Under the pieces are notes generated by a model. It ran no database searches. It was given only the letters and a program-made list of their open reading frames with translations, and was not told the DNA's origin. A DNA stretch of 37,085 bases from JAJZRV01 sp027442615 (GTDB taxonomy: Bacteria; Pseudomonadota; Gammaproteobacteria; Burkholderiales; Ferrovaceae). Position numbers and translations under genes: made by a program. Shown here one piece after another: positions 1-6,969 of this stretch (the first letter of the stretch is position 1; each line of letters opens with the position of its first letter). The DNA is taken from NCBI GenBank assembly GCA_027442615.1, contig DAIBBI010000026.1, positions 1 through 37,085 on the forward strand, written 5' to 3'.

Positions 1-1107
1 GGGCTTTGGATCCTGCTCTTGAGTGCGCTCGTCATGCTCTACTCCACAGCAGGAACCGTTTTCTGTGGCTGGGTCTGTCCCCAGAACATCCTGGCGGAAT
101 GGGCCAATTTCATGACCCACAAACTGCTGGGAAAACGCGCCGAGGTCAGCCTGGAAGGTGACGCACCGATTGTCGCATCAGCCAAGAACAAGGTCGTGAA
201 CTGGACCATGCTGGGTCTGGCGTTTCTTGGGGCCTCCCTGTTGTTTGGTCTCATCCCCCTGTTCTATTTTTATCCGCCCGCTACCGTCTGGTCTTTCATC
301 ACCTGGCGTGCCGACCCCAAACTGGCAGGCTCTCTGCATTGGATCTATGCGGTCTTCGTGTTGATCATTTTCATTGATGTGGCGGTGATCCGACATTTCT
401 GGTGCCGCTTTGCCTGCGTCTACCGCGTCTGGCAGCACAGTTTCCGCACGCGCGAGACGCTGCATGTCACTTACGATGCCAGTCGTTCCAGCGATTGCGA
501 GAAGTGCAATTATTGCGTGACTTCCTGCTTTATCGATATCGATCCGCGCAAGACGGCCATTTACGACAGTTGCATCAACTGTGGCGAATGTATCGATGCG
601 TGCAACCGGCTACATGCCAAAAAACAGGTTTCCGGGCTGCTGCGCTTTGAAGTGGGCGAGCGCAAGGAACAAAAGGAAACGCGGATTCATTTTCGCAACA
701 ACATGGTATCGCTCCATTCGCGGGGCAGCTGGATGACCGTGATTGCAGCGCTGGGGGCCAGCATGTTCCTGTGGGGCATGTGGACCTGGGAGCCCTATCA
801 CCTGGCGGCGTACCGTGCCGAGGTGCAAGCCTCCCGCGATAACCTGGATTATCGGGTGGCGCTCACCAACAAGCGCTACCGGCCCGGAACGGTCCATTTG
901 TCCGTCGAGGGACTGGCCCCGGGCGACTATCATCTTTCTGAATCCACGGTGGAGGTGGCCGCTGCCGGGCGCACTTCCGCAACGCTCTCGCTTTCCGACC
1001 AGATGCCTCATGGGGTGCACGCCTTTACGGTCGTGGCCACCTCACCCGATGGCTGGCAAAGCCGTTTTCCAATCCAGCATTTTTCTGAGCAGCACCAGGG
1101 GAGATAG
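1..1107 (+). CDS. ccoG: CcoG/FixG/RdxA cbb3 oxidase assembly ferredoxin, 5'-truncated by the window edge
   Basis: The reading frame is open from base 1, so the gene starts upstream; 368 codons are visible, out of the roughly 470 usual for CcoG. The visible part holds the end of a membrane segment, the family motif CGWVCPQ, further membrane helices and two ferredoxin clusters of the form CxxCxxCxxxC (about 496-530 and 571-603). A last membrane helix and a C-terminal Ig-like domain follow, as in FixG/CcoG. Both fourth cysteines lack the usual following proline (F and N instead). The family is known to reduce Cu(II) to Cu(I) during maturation of cbb3 cytochrome oxidase at the cytoplasmic membrane. 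The position fits the end of a cco operon whose oxidase genes would lie upstream. Identification is firm; only the N-terminus is missing. Confidence 0.95.
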   Translation, partial: GLWILLLSALVMLYSTAGTVFCGWVCPQNILAEWANFMTHKLLGKRAEVSLEGDAPIVASAKNKVVNWTMLGLAFLGASLLFGLIPLFYFYPPATVWSFITWRADPKLAGSLHWIYAVFVLIIFIDVAVIRHFWCRFACVYRVWQHSFRTRETLHVTYDASRSSDCEKCNYCVTSCFIDIDPRKTAIYDSCINCGECIDACNRLHAKKQVSGLLRFEVGERKEQKETRIHFRNNMVSLHSRGSWMTVIAALGASMFLWGMWTWEPYHLAAYRAEVQASRDNLDYRVALTNKRYRPGTVHLSVEGLAPGDYHLSESTVEVAAAGRTSATLSLSDQMPHGVHAFTVVATSPDGWQSRFPIQHFSEQHQGR

Positions 1108-1110
1108 ATC

Positions 1111-1542
1111 ATGTCAGAACAGCAAGAGCCCGCCAAGGCGCTGGGTACGGTGCATTCCGAATGGGGAGCACAGGACGCGGACCATTTTGGTTACGGTTCG
1201 GACGAGGAGCGCAAGGCCAAGCGCGGTCTGGAAGACTGGGAACTGGTGGAGAAGATTCCGGAATCGCAAAAGCCGGTACCCTACTGGTTTTTTGCCGTGA
1301 TCGTGGTCGTCCTGCTGGTGGGCGTGGGGCTTGCCTTTCCCTTCTGGGGGGTGCGCCCGGGTCAGGAGCGCAGCTGGCTGGACTGGGGGTTTGCGGTGGC
1401 CCTGGTTTATATTGCCGGTGCGGGATCCTTCGTGTACTTCATGGTGCGCATGTATGGTTCGGCGGCAGCGGGTCGACTGGATTCCGATCCCGAGGCACAT
1501 CAGTCCCGCTCCCCGGTGGGGCCCCCGCCGGAGCGTTCCTGA
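1111..1542 (+). CDS. Small two-helix membrane protein in the ccoG operon, function unknown
   Basis: This 143-residue protein follows ccoG by three bases, with an AGGGGAGA ribosome site inside the end of ccoG. The first 50 residues are charged and likely cytoplasmic. Two hydrophobic segments follow (about residues 53-75 and 88-112), then a proline-rich polar tail. I do not recognise a named family. The charged N-terminus leading to a proline-aromatic boundary (PVPYWF) before the first helix vaguely resembles the N-terminal membrane part of CcoP. There is no CxxCH haem site, so it is not a cytochrome. Its position between ccoG and a YtkA-like lipoprotein suggests a role in cbb3 oxidase assembly or as an accessory subunit; this is inference from context only. 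Confidence 0.8.
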   Translation: MSEQQEPAKALGTVHSEWGAQDADHFGYGSDEERKAKRGLEDWELVEKIPESQKPVPYWFFAVIVVVLLVGVGLAFPFWGVRPGQERSWLDWGFAVALVYIAGAGSFVYFMVRMYGSAAAGRLDSDPEAHQSRSPVGPPPERS

Positions 1543-1544
1543 GC

Positions 1545-1940
1545 ATGAACGGGGTGCGGCGCAGGCTTGCCCTCGTCCTGCTTGGGATGCTGGCCCTGTT
1601 GGGGGGATGTAGTGGTGATCGCGCGCCCGATAGCGTGCCACAGCAGTGGCAGGGGCTGGAGGTCCGCGTGGAAAGCCGGCCAAGTCCGCCAGCACCCGGC
1701 ATGAACGAATTTCTGGTGATCATGACCGATCGCCGCGGACAGCCTGGATGGGATTACCTGGTGGAAGTACGCTCGGCCGACGGGGATCCATGGAAACAGG
1801 CCATCCAGGACGGGCGGGAAGGCGTGTTTCGCAGGGCAGCCATGGTGGCGCCAGGCGAGCGTTCCGTGCTGCAAGTGCGGCTTCGGCGCAACGACCAGGA
1901 AACGGTATTGCGTTTTCCTCTTAACCTTGGCGGTCGTTGA
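1545..1940 (+). CDS. YtkA/FixH-like lipoprotein
   Basis: The protein has 131 residues. I chose the ATG two bases after the preceding stop because it gives a good lipoprotein signal: an arginine-rich start, a leucine-rich core and the lipobox LGGC at residues 19-22. A GGAG ribosome site lies in the end of the upstream gene. The mature part looks like one small beta-sandwich: a strand-rich stretch with MNEFLVIMTD and a late segment ending in paired strands. This resembles YtkA-like and FixH C-terminal domains, often found near cytochrome oxidase and copper-delivery genes. It probably sits in the inner or outer membrane facing the periplasm. Its last 20 bases overlap the end of the convergent CcoN-like gene. 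The family assignment is tentative. Confidence 0.75.
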   Translation: MNGVRRRLALVLLGMLALLGGCSGDRAPDSVPQQWQGLEVRVESRPSPPAPGMNEFLVIMTDRRGQPGWDYLVEVRSADGDPWKQAIQDGREGVFRRAAMVAPGERSVLQVRLRRNDQETVLRFPLNLGGR

Positions 1941-2445
1941 GGGGTTTTGAAGCGGTGGTCAGCGTCAGGACGACGTTGGAGAAATACACCATGAAGCCCA
2001 CCGCCATGCAGGTGCCTGCCACGGCCACGATGGGCCCGTACCAGTGGTGCGCTGCGGTCATGGCCACCCGGTCATGCAGCATCAGGTACCCTTCCCACGA
2101 GCCAAACACCATCTGGGTCGTGTAAAAGCCATAGACCCCGACGGCCATCCACCAAAACGAGTGCTGTACCAGGCGCTGCGAATAGACGGCCTTGCCGCTG
2201 AGGATGGGCAGCAGGTAATAAGTCACCCCCATGGCCAGCATGACCACGCCTCCCACCAGATTCATGTGGGCATGTGCCAACGGGTCGATCATGTGACCGG
2301 GTCCACCGTATGGGCTGCCAATGGAATCCAGCCAGGCACGAATGGGGGGAAAGACCTGCAGCATGCCGTGCATGGCCCCAATGAACAGGGACAGTGCGGA
2401 AACCAGCAGAAATTTGACCAGGGAGCGGTTGTCAGAGGTGGGCAT
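1921..2445 (-). CDS. Short CcoN-like haem-copper oxidase subunit I relative
   Basis: This 174-residue integral membrane protein has about four hydrophobic helices. Histidines sit at the places typical of the subunit I superfamily: H26 in the first helix, the pair H58/H60 in AHAHMNL, H95, and the pair H133/H134. The stretch from the histidine pair to YYLLP resembles a short segment of cbb3 subunit I (CcoN) and related small proteins. The protein is far too short for a catalytic subunit, which has 12 or more helices, so it may bind haem or assist assembly rather than reduce oxygen. It is probably co-transcribed behind the 43-residue gene upstream. No good ribosome site precedes the ATG; the bases just before it are a C-run. 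The gene is clearly real; its role is unknown. Confidence 0.75.
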   Translation of the reverse strand: MPTSDNRSLVKFLLVSALSLFIGAMHGMLQVFPPIRAWLDSIGSPYGGPGHMIDPLAHAHMNLVGGVVMLAMGVTYYLLPILSGKAVYSQRLVQHSFWWMAVGVYGFYTTQMVFGSWEGYLMLHDRVAMTAAHHWYGPIVAVAGTCMAVGFMVYFSNVVLTLTTASKPLNDRQG

Positions 2446-2552
2446 GGGGGGTCAGATCAAATGAGGGGCAGCGTTTTCATGAAACACAGGACTCCAGACC
2501 ACCCAACTGCGTGGACCGTTCCACCTTGGCAGGATTTTTCCGGGATGCGCCA

Positions 2553-2578
2553 CCGGGTCGTTTGCACAAACGGCCCGG
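2553..2578. repeat. Inverted repeat between the 43-residue gene and the CcoN-like gene
   Basis: Two 12-base arms (2553-2564 and 2567-2578) are complementary apart from one G-U pair and would form an RNA hairpin. No run of T follows on either strand, so it is not a classical terminator. It may be an mRNA processing or stability element between two minus-strand genes. Confidence 0.45.
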
Positions 2579-2593
2579 CGGTTTCGGGATAGC

Positions 2594-2725
2594 TTATTGC
2601 TTGCTGTTTTTCTCGACGAGGCTCAGCCCCATGCTGCCCAGATTCCAGGAAACCAGAATGCCACCAACGAACAGGATGATCGGGATAATCATGTAGCCCT
2701 GATCCATAATGTCTTTAACTTCCAT
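2594..2725 (-). CDS. 43-residue single-helix membrane peptide
   Basis: This small gene lies between the CcoN-like gene and the divergent FGE-like gene. The ATG at 2725 is preceded by a strong GAGGGGGG ribosome site six bases away. The peptide starts with a charged stretch (MEVKDIMDQG), continues with one hydrophobic helix at about residues 11-28 (YMIIPIILFVGGILVSW) and ends in a basic tail. This is the build of the very small subunits that accompany terminal oxidases, such as CcoQ or CydX, but no diagnostic residues allow a name. It would be translated just before the CcoN-like protein, so the two may form a unit. Because it is short, automatic annotation may miss it. Confidence 0.65.
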   Translation of the reverse strand: MEVKDIMDQGYMIIPIILFVGGILVSWNLGSMGLSLVEKNSKQ

Positions 2726-2815
2726 TACAACCCCCCTCGATTTGTAGTGTTTTTCAAAGTCACGCCCACCATCCCCCCCTCAAGTGGGCAAGCCATGGTA
2801 CCAAAAGCGCAGAGA

Positions 2816-2844
2816 TTGAGCAAACCCCGCTGCTGGGCTACACT
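2816..2844 (+). promoter_or_regulatory. Candidate sigma-70 promoter of the FGE-like/SCO operon
   Basis: A -35 box TTGAGC (2816-2821), a 17-base spacer and a -10 box TACACT (2839-2844) stand 43 bases before the start codon. Transcription would begin near 2851, giving a leader of about 37 bases that contains the GGGGAGGAGGG ribosome site. This is a match by eye. Confidence 0.5.
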
Positions 2845-2887
2845 GGGGCACCCACGAAAATCACATTACAAAAGGGGAGGAGGGAAC

Positions 2888-3646
2888 ATGCTAAGAGTGT
2901 TGGCATTGCTGGCGGGGTTGGGGATTGGAATGGTTTCTGGCGGGGTACACGCGGCCAGTGTGCTGCACGATTGCCCCGAATGCCCCGATATGGTCGCGCT
3001 GCCAGCGGGCAGTTTCATGATGGGCGAGGGAGAAAAGGACAGCCATAAGGTGACCTTTGCAAAAGCTTTTGCCATGGCGGCCACACCGGTGACGCAGGGC
3101 CAGTGGCAGGCGATCATGGGCAAGAACCCCAGCGAGTTCGTCAATTGTGGCAGCAAATGCCCGGTGGAAAACGTCAGCTGGGACGATGTGCAGATTTTCA
3201 TCCTGCGCCTGAATGCCAGGACGGGAAAGCATTACCGGTTACCCACCGAAGCCGAATGGGAATACGCTTGCAAGGCGGCTGCGCTGGCCACCTATTGCGG
3301 GGGCAACGACCTTGACGAAGTGGCCTGGTATGAGGGGAACAGCGGCAACAGCACGCATCCCGTGGCCACCAGGAAGGCCAACGCCTGGGGTCTGTACGAC
3401 ATGAGCGGCAACGTCTGGGAATGGGTGGAGGACTGCTATCACGACAATCTGCACGGGGCTCCGGCCAATGGTGCGGCATGGCTGGAAAATCCTTACCCCC
3501 AGTTCACGCAAACCTGCCTGTCGCGCGTGGTGCGCGGCGGATCCTGGCAGAATTCAGCAACCGACCTCATCGTTGTGCGCCGTAGTGCGGACGACCCTTC
3601 CGTGCGCGTCCACAGCATCGGCTTTCGACTTGCACGCAGTTTGTGA
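2888..3646 (+). CDS. Exported FGE/SUMF1-domain protein lacking the catalytic cysteines
   Basis: The protein has 252 residues. The ATG at 2888 was chosen because it follows a strong GGGGAGGAGGG ribosome site and opens a clear signal peptide (residues 1-23, ending VHAAS). The mature protein is a single FGE-sulfatase (SUMF1) domain: the entry motif CPECPDMVALPAG at residues 29-41, RLPTEAEWEYA at 117-127, the hallmark MSGNVWEW at 172-179 and RVVRGGSW at 213-220. True formylglycine-generating enzymes carry two copper-binding cysteines a few residues after GGSW; here the segment is QNSATDLIVVRR, with none. It is therefore unlikely to make formylglycine and is more like the non-catalytic NirV/PvdO type. 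Eight other cysteines (29, 32, 87, 91, 128, 137, 183, 210) could form disulphides. The stop overlaps the SCO gene start (GTGA), so the two are translationally coupled. Confidence 0.9.
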   Translation: MLRVLALLAGLGIGMVSGGVHAASVLHDCPECPDMVALPAGSFMMGEGEKDSHKVTFAKAFAMAATPVTQGQWQAIMGKNPSEFVNCGSKCPVENVSWDDVQIFILRLNARTGKHYRLPTEAEWEYACKAAALATYCGGNDLDEVAWYEGNSGNSTHPVATRKANAWGLYDMSGNVWEWVEDCYHDNLHGAPANGAAWLENPYPQFTQTCLSRVVRGGSWQNSATDLIVVRRSADDPSVRVHSIGFRLARSL

Positions 3647-4269
3647 AGCGTAACCCCCTCCTGGCACTGACCGCAGGGGCGGTGCTGCTGTTGTTGGCGG
3701 GGGCGTTCTGGATGTCTCACGGCCTCCGGGGGCCAACTCCGGCCCTCGGCCCCACGGTCAACCTGCTCGATGACGGGCGTCCCCTGCCCGAGTTTCATCT
3801 GCCTTCCACCCGGGGAGAGTTTTCCAATGCCACGTTGCAGGGGCATTGGACCTTCGTGCTGTTTGGTTATACGCACTGCCCCGACGTCTGCCCCACAAGC
3901 CTTGCACTCCTTGCGGAAGTGACGCGCCAGCTGCAGGGAAAAATGGTGCCCCCCCAGGTGGTGTTTGTCTCGGTGGATGCGCCGCGTGACAGCATCGCAC
4001 TCCTGAAAAGGTACGTTCCCGCCTTCGATCCGTCCTTCATCGGGGCAACGGGCAGCGATGCGGCGCTCGGGCCGCTGACCCGCGATCTCGGAGTTTATTT
4101 CGTACGCAACGTGGACGAAACGCCGGAGGGGAGCAGCGGCAGTTATAGCGTGGACCACACCAGCTCGTTCTTTTTGATCGCCCCCGACGGCAGCTTGCGC
4201 GCCGTATTTCAATTACCCCTGGAAGCGCCCCGGATGGCGCACGACACCGCAGCCATCATGGCGCGCTGA
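3643..4269 (+). CDS. SCO1/SenC/PrrC family copper chaperone
   Basis: This 208-residue protein starts at a GTG that overlaps the preceding stop. One N-terminal membrane anchor (about residues 5-24) is followed by a periplasmic thioredoxin-fold domain. The copper-binding motif CPDVC lies at residues 79-83 and the partner histidine is H172 in VDHTSS, so the full Cys-Cys-His site is present. Proteins of this family deliver copper to the CuA centre of cytochrome oxidases, or act as thiol-disulphide reductases on such targets. Coupling to an FGE-like protein and closeness to ccoG point to periplasmic copper or oxidase maturation. The family is certain; the client protein is unknown. Confidence 0.95.
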   Translation: MKRNPLLALTAGAVLLLLAGAFWMSHGLRGPTPALGPTVNLLDDGRPLPEFHLPSTRGEFSNATLQGHWTFVLFGYTHCPDVCPTSLALLAEVTRQLQGKMVPPQVVFVSVDAPRDSIALLKRYVPAFDPSFIGATGSDAALGPLTRDLGVYFVRNVDETPEGSSGSYSVDHTSSFFLIAPDGSLRAVFQLPLEAPRMAHDTAAIMAR

Positions 4270-4275
4270 AGGGCC

Positions 4276-5055
4276 TTACTCCACCCGTGTCCAGCGGCTG
4301 TCCTCTAGGTCGATGACTTCGCTGAAGATGTCCCTGTACGAGGCATAGACTGCGGCAATGATGGTGGGAATGCCCATCATGAACAGCAGTATGCCCAGCA
4401 TCGGCACGGCAAACGCCGTGGTGACGAGCGCCATCAGCAGCGCCCCCATGCCCACGGTATAAGCCAGGAAGGGTAGCGTGTTGATGAGGCAGGCCTTGCC
4501 GCTGAGGGATAGGGCCCGTGCCGTGGTCATGTCGCTGAACACCAGAAGCGCCGGGGCAAACCAGCCCAGCATGAGCAGGACCACCTGGATCAGTGCCAGC
4601 GTGATGAACATGGGCGTGAGATCGGAGACCAGCACCTGCAGCTGCTCCAGGTTGCCCGTGCCATCCATGGACAGGGTCTGCAGCTCAATCATGCGCTGGC
4701 CGCCCCAGATCAGCAAAATCGTGGTCAGGATGAGTTCGCCCAGCACGTTGATGCCGCCCAGCGTGATGAGGCGCGCCGGCTTGTTGCGAAAACCGGCAAA
4801 GAGGTGGCCGGCTGTCATGGACTGGCCGTTTTCGATGGCCCTGCAACCCACCATCAGCCCGGCAAACAGGATGGGCAGCATGAGCGAGAACAGGATGGGG
4901 CCGATGGCGATGATCATGCTGCATAGCAGGGTGAAGGCAAACCACAGCGTGATGACCTTCATCCAGCCAAACGGGCTTTGAAAGACCAGCTGGAAGCCTT
5001 CGGAAATCCAGTAAAACCCACGAATGAAGGGAACGCGGCGGGGTGAGGTCATCAT
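4276..5055 (-). CDS. BPSS1780 family membrane protein
   Basis: The protein has 259 residues and about six hydrophobic segments, starting near residue 33 (ITLWFAFTLL) and ending near residue 235. It matches the betaproteobacterial BPSS1780 family in the opening signature (RGFYWISEGF, then a short amphipathic stretch before the first helix), in length, and in its usual place next to the homoserine kinase gene. No function is established for the family. The start overlaps the thrB stop by four bases (ATGA), so the two are co-translated. It ends six bases from the convergent SCO gene, leaving no room for a separate terminator. Confidence 0.85.
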   Translation of the reverse strand: MMTSPRRVPFIRGFYWISEGFQLVFQSPFGWMKVITLWFAFTLLCSMIIAIGPILFSLMLPILFAGLMVGCRAIENGQSMTAGHLFAGFRNKPARLITLGGINVLGELILTTILLIWGGQRMIELQTLSMDGTGNLEQLQVLVSDLTPMFITLALIQVVLLMLGWFAPALLVFSDMTTARALSLSGKACLINTLPFLAYTVGMGALLMALVTTAFAVPMLGILLFMMGIPTIIAAVYASYRDIFSEVIDLEDSRWTRVE

Positions 5056-5993
5056 AGGGGCCAGGGGCTTGGGTTTTCGATGTGATGATGCAGGATACGC
5101 TCAAACCAGGTGGGATCGTGAGGATGGATGATCTCGCCCGGACGGGGCAGGTGCAGATCAAACAAGCGGGACAGCCAGAAGCGCAGCGCGCCGGCACGCA
5201 GCATCACCGGCCAGGCGGCCTGTTCCACGGCGGATACCGTGCGCCGCGCCCGGTAGGCGCCCACGAGGGCTTCAACGCGCAGGGGGTCCAGCATGGCCTC
5301 TTGCGTCATGCACCAGTCGTTGACCACGATGGCAAGATCGTACAGCCAGGCATCCGTGCCTGCAAAATAGAAGTCGATGACGCCGCCCACGCGCTCGTCG
5401 TCAAACAGCACGTTGTCCCGGAACAAATCGGCGTGGATGGCGCCGCGCGGCAACGCATCGAAACGATGCGCCGTTTGAAAGGCCAGCTCGCGGGTGAGCA
5501 GGTCATTTTGGGCGGCATCCAGAAAGGGCCTGACCTTGGCCGCCGTGGCAAGCCACCATGAGGGGCCGCGGGGATTGGGGGCGTTGGCCGGATAGTCTGC
5601 CGCAGCCTGGTGCAGGCGCGCCACCTGGTCTCCAAAAATGCGGCAATGGTTTGCGTTGGGGGCCATTTGCGATTGGCCCGACAGGCGGGTGACGAGGCTT
5701 GCCGGCTTTCCACACAACATGCCAAAAAATTGCCCCTGCCGGTTTGGAATCGGGCGCGGGCAGGGTACGCCACGTTGCGCCAGATGATCCATCAGATTCA
5801 GGTAGTAGGGCAGTTCTGCGGGTTGCAGCTTTTCAAACAGGGTCAGGACAAAACGGCCCTGGTCGGTCGTCACAAAATAATTGGTATTTTCGATGCCGGC
5901 AGCGATGGCCGTTTGCTCGTGCAGGGCGCCGACAGAATACTGGGCGAGCCATCGGGACAGGTCTTCGCGGGATACGGGGGTAAATACAGCCAT
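5052..5993 (-). CDS. thrB: Homoserine kinase, type II (ThrB of the aminoglycoside phosphotransferase fold)
   Basis: This 313-residue cytoplasmic enzyme phosphorylates homoserine with ATP in threonine synthesis. The fold is that of choline/aminoglycoside kinases, not GHMP kinases. The catalytic loop is HADLFRDN (H187, D189, N194), and the metal-binding aspartate D207 lies in VIDFYFAG. The nucleotide-binding N-terminal lobe includes GIENTNYFV near residues 33-41, typical of this ThrB family. The length is normal. It lies between the DUF2782 gene, 11 bases upstream, and the BPSS1780 gene, which it overlaps; this grouping is common in betaproteobacteria. Confidence 0.95.
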   Translation of the reverse strand: MAVFTPVSREDLSRWLAQYSVGALHEQTAIAAGIENTNYFVTTDQGRFVLTLFEKLQPAELPYYLNLMDHLAQRGVPCPRPIPNRQGQFFGMLCGKPASLVTRLSGQSQMAPNANHCRIFGDQVARLHQAAADYPANAPNPRGPSWWLATAAKVRPFLDAAQNDLLTRELAFQTAHRFDALPRGAIHADLFRDNVLFDDERVGGVIDFYFAGTDAWLYDLAIVVNDWCMTQEAMLDPLRVEALVGAYRARRTVSAVEQAAWPVMLRAGALRFWLSRLFDLHLPRPGEIIHPHDPTWFERILHHHIENPSPWPL

Positions 5994-6004
5994 GGATCGG
6001 GGAC

Positions 6005-6349
6005 TTAAAACTCCATGATGACCCAGTGGGGCACCTGCAAGCCGGTATCAAGACCGTCGTAGCGGCGCCAGATGTTGGCGCCCTGATCGTCGATCAGGTA
6101 GTAGGGCGGGCCGACTTTCGGAATCACCTTGATCTTGTAGAGGCGTCCGTTGATGCGGTACTCCTCGAAAGTGGTGCTGTCATGCTCGACGATGGTCACT
6201 TCCGGCTCGGCCGTGGGCGCGTCGGCACCCACCTGGGGTGGCGGCGGCGCATCGTCAGGCAGGGGTTCAAGATTGTCGGGACGGGCGGCCAGGACCAGAA
6301 GCGGCAAGGCGGCCAGCATCAAAACCAGGGGGCGCATGTAGAATCTCAT
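6005..6349 (-). CDS. DUF2782 periplasmic protein
   Basis: The protein has 114 residues. It has an N-terminal signal sequence, a proline- and acid-rich linker (DDAPPPPQVG) and a compact C-terminal domain with EEYRINGRLYKIKV and PYYLID, the signature of DUF2782. The family has no known function and is usually found beside thrB and polA in betaproteobacteria. Two in-frame ATGs are possible: residue 1, with AGGA almost touching the start codon, or residue 5, which keeps the signal peptide and gives AGGA a spacing of about 14. I report the longer form. The product probably acts in the periplasm. Confidence 0.85.
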   Translation of the reverse strand: MRFYMRPLVLMLAALPLLVLAARPDNLEPLPDDAPPPPQVGADAPTAEPEVTIVEHDSTTFEEYRINGRLYKIKVIPKVGPPYYLIDDQGANIWRRYDGLDTGLQVPHWVIMEF

Positions 6350-6381
6350 GTCCTGATTCTAACAGTCTGGCCCCTATTCGG

Positions 6382-6387
6382 TACACT
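6382..6387 (+). promoter_or_regulatory. Candidate -10 box for a leaderless tsaC transcript
   Basis: TACACT stands so that the expected first transcribed base, seven bases past the box, is the A of the tsaC ATG. No Shine-Dalgarno sequence precedes that ATG. The -35 match is weak (TAACAG at a 16-base spacing). Confidence 0.35.
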
Positions 6388-6393
6388 AGAACC

Positions 6394-6969
6394 ATGCAAC
6401 CAACCCATGATGATCCTCGTGCCTTGCGTGCCTTCCTGCGCCGTGGCGGATTGATTGCCTATGCCACCCAGGCCGTGTTCGGGCTGGGCTGCGATCCCCG
6501 GAGCCCGCGCGGCCTGCGGCGCCTCCTGGCATTGAAGCGCCGACCGGCACATAAGGGACTGATCGTGATTGCCGACCGCCAGGAGCGCCTGGCGCGATTC
6601 CACCAGCCCCTGACGCCCTCGCAACAGCTGCGCGCCCAGAGTCGCTGGCCCGGCGCCCATACCTGGCTGATGCCGGCCGCGGCGCGCTTTCCGGTGGCGC
6701 TGCGGGGGCGGCACCGGCGGGCCGGGCAGGTGCCGCGCATTGCCTTGCGGGTGGATGCGCATCCCGACGCCGTGGCGCTGTGCCGCCGCCTTAAAATGGC
6801 CCTGGTCTCCACCAGTGCCAACCGGGCGGGACAACGGCCGCTGAAGAGCGCGCGTGCCTGCCAGCGCCAGTTTGGAGGTCGGGTGAGGGTGTTGCCAGGC
6901 AGGGTGAAGGCGCATTGCCGGCCTTCCACCGTTGCAGATCTGCTGAGTGATCAGGTGCTCAGGTCTTGA
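6394..6969 (+). CDS. tsaC: Threonylcarbamoyl-AMP synthase-type protein (TsaC/Sua5/YrdC)
   Basis: The YrdC domain fills this 191-residue protein. Members make threonylcarbamoyl-AMP from threonine, bicarbonate and ATP for the t6A base of tRNAs that read ANN codons. Visible signatures are the entry motif AVFGLGCDP (residues 25-33), the KRRPAHKGLIVIA nucleotide-site loop near residue 50, and STSANRAG near residue 145. The usual YPTE before AVFGLG reads YATQ here. The protein is unusually rich in arginine. The ATG lacks a ribosome site (see the -10 box at 6382). The end overlaps the convergent purD end by 11 bases. YciO-like paralogues are an alternative, but the length fits TsaC. Confidence 0.85.
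   Translation: MQPTHDDPRALRAFLRRGGLIAYATQAVFGLGCDPRSPRGLRRLLALKRRPAHKGLIVIADRQERLARFHQPLTPSQQLRAQSRWPGAHTWLMPAAARFPVALRGRHRRAGQVPRIALRVDAHPDAVALCRRLKMALVSTSANRAGQRPLKSARACQRQFGGRVRVLPGRVKAHCRPSTVADLLSDQVLRS

Noticed and set aside
2553..2578. Rho-independent terminator
   Set aside because: The stem is good but no T-run follows in either direction, so it is listed only as an inverted repeat.
2446..2593. A further small gene between the 43-residue gene and the CcoN-like gene
   Set aside because: The minus strand shows only a seven-codon frame and no ribosome site; the stretch holds just an inverted repeat.
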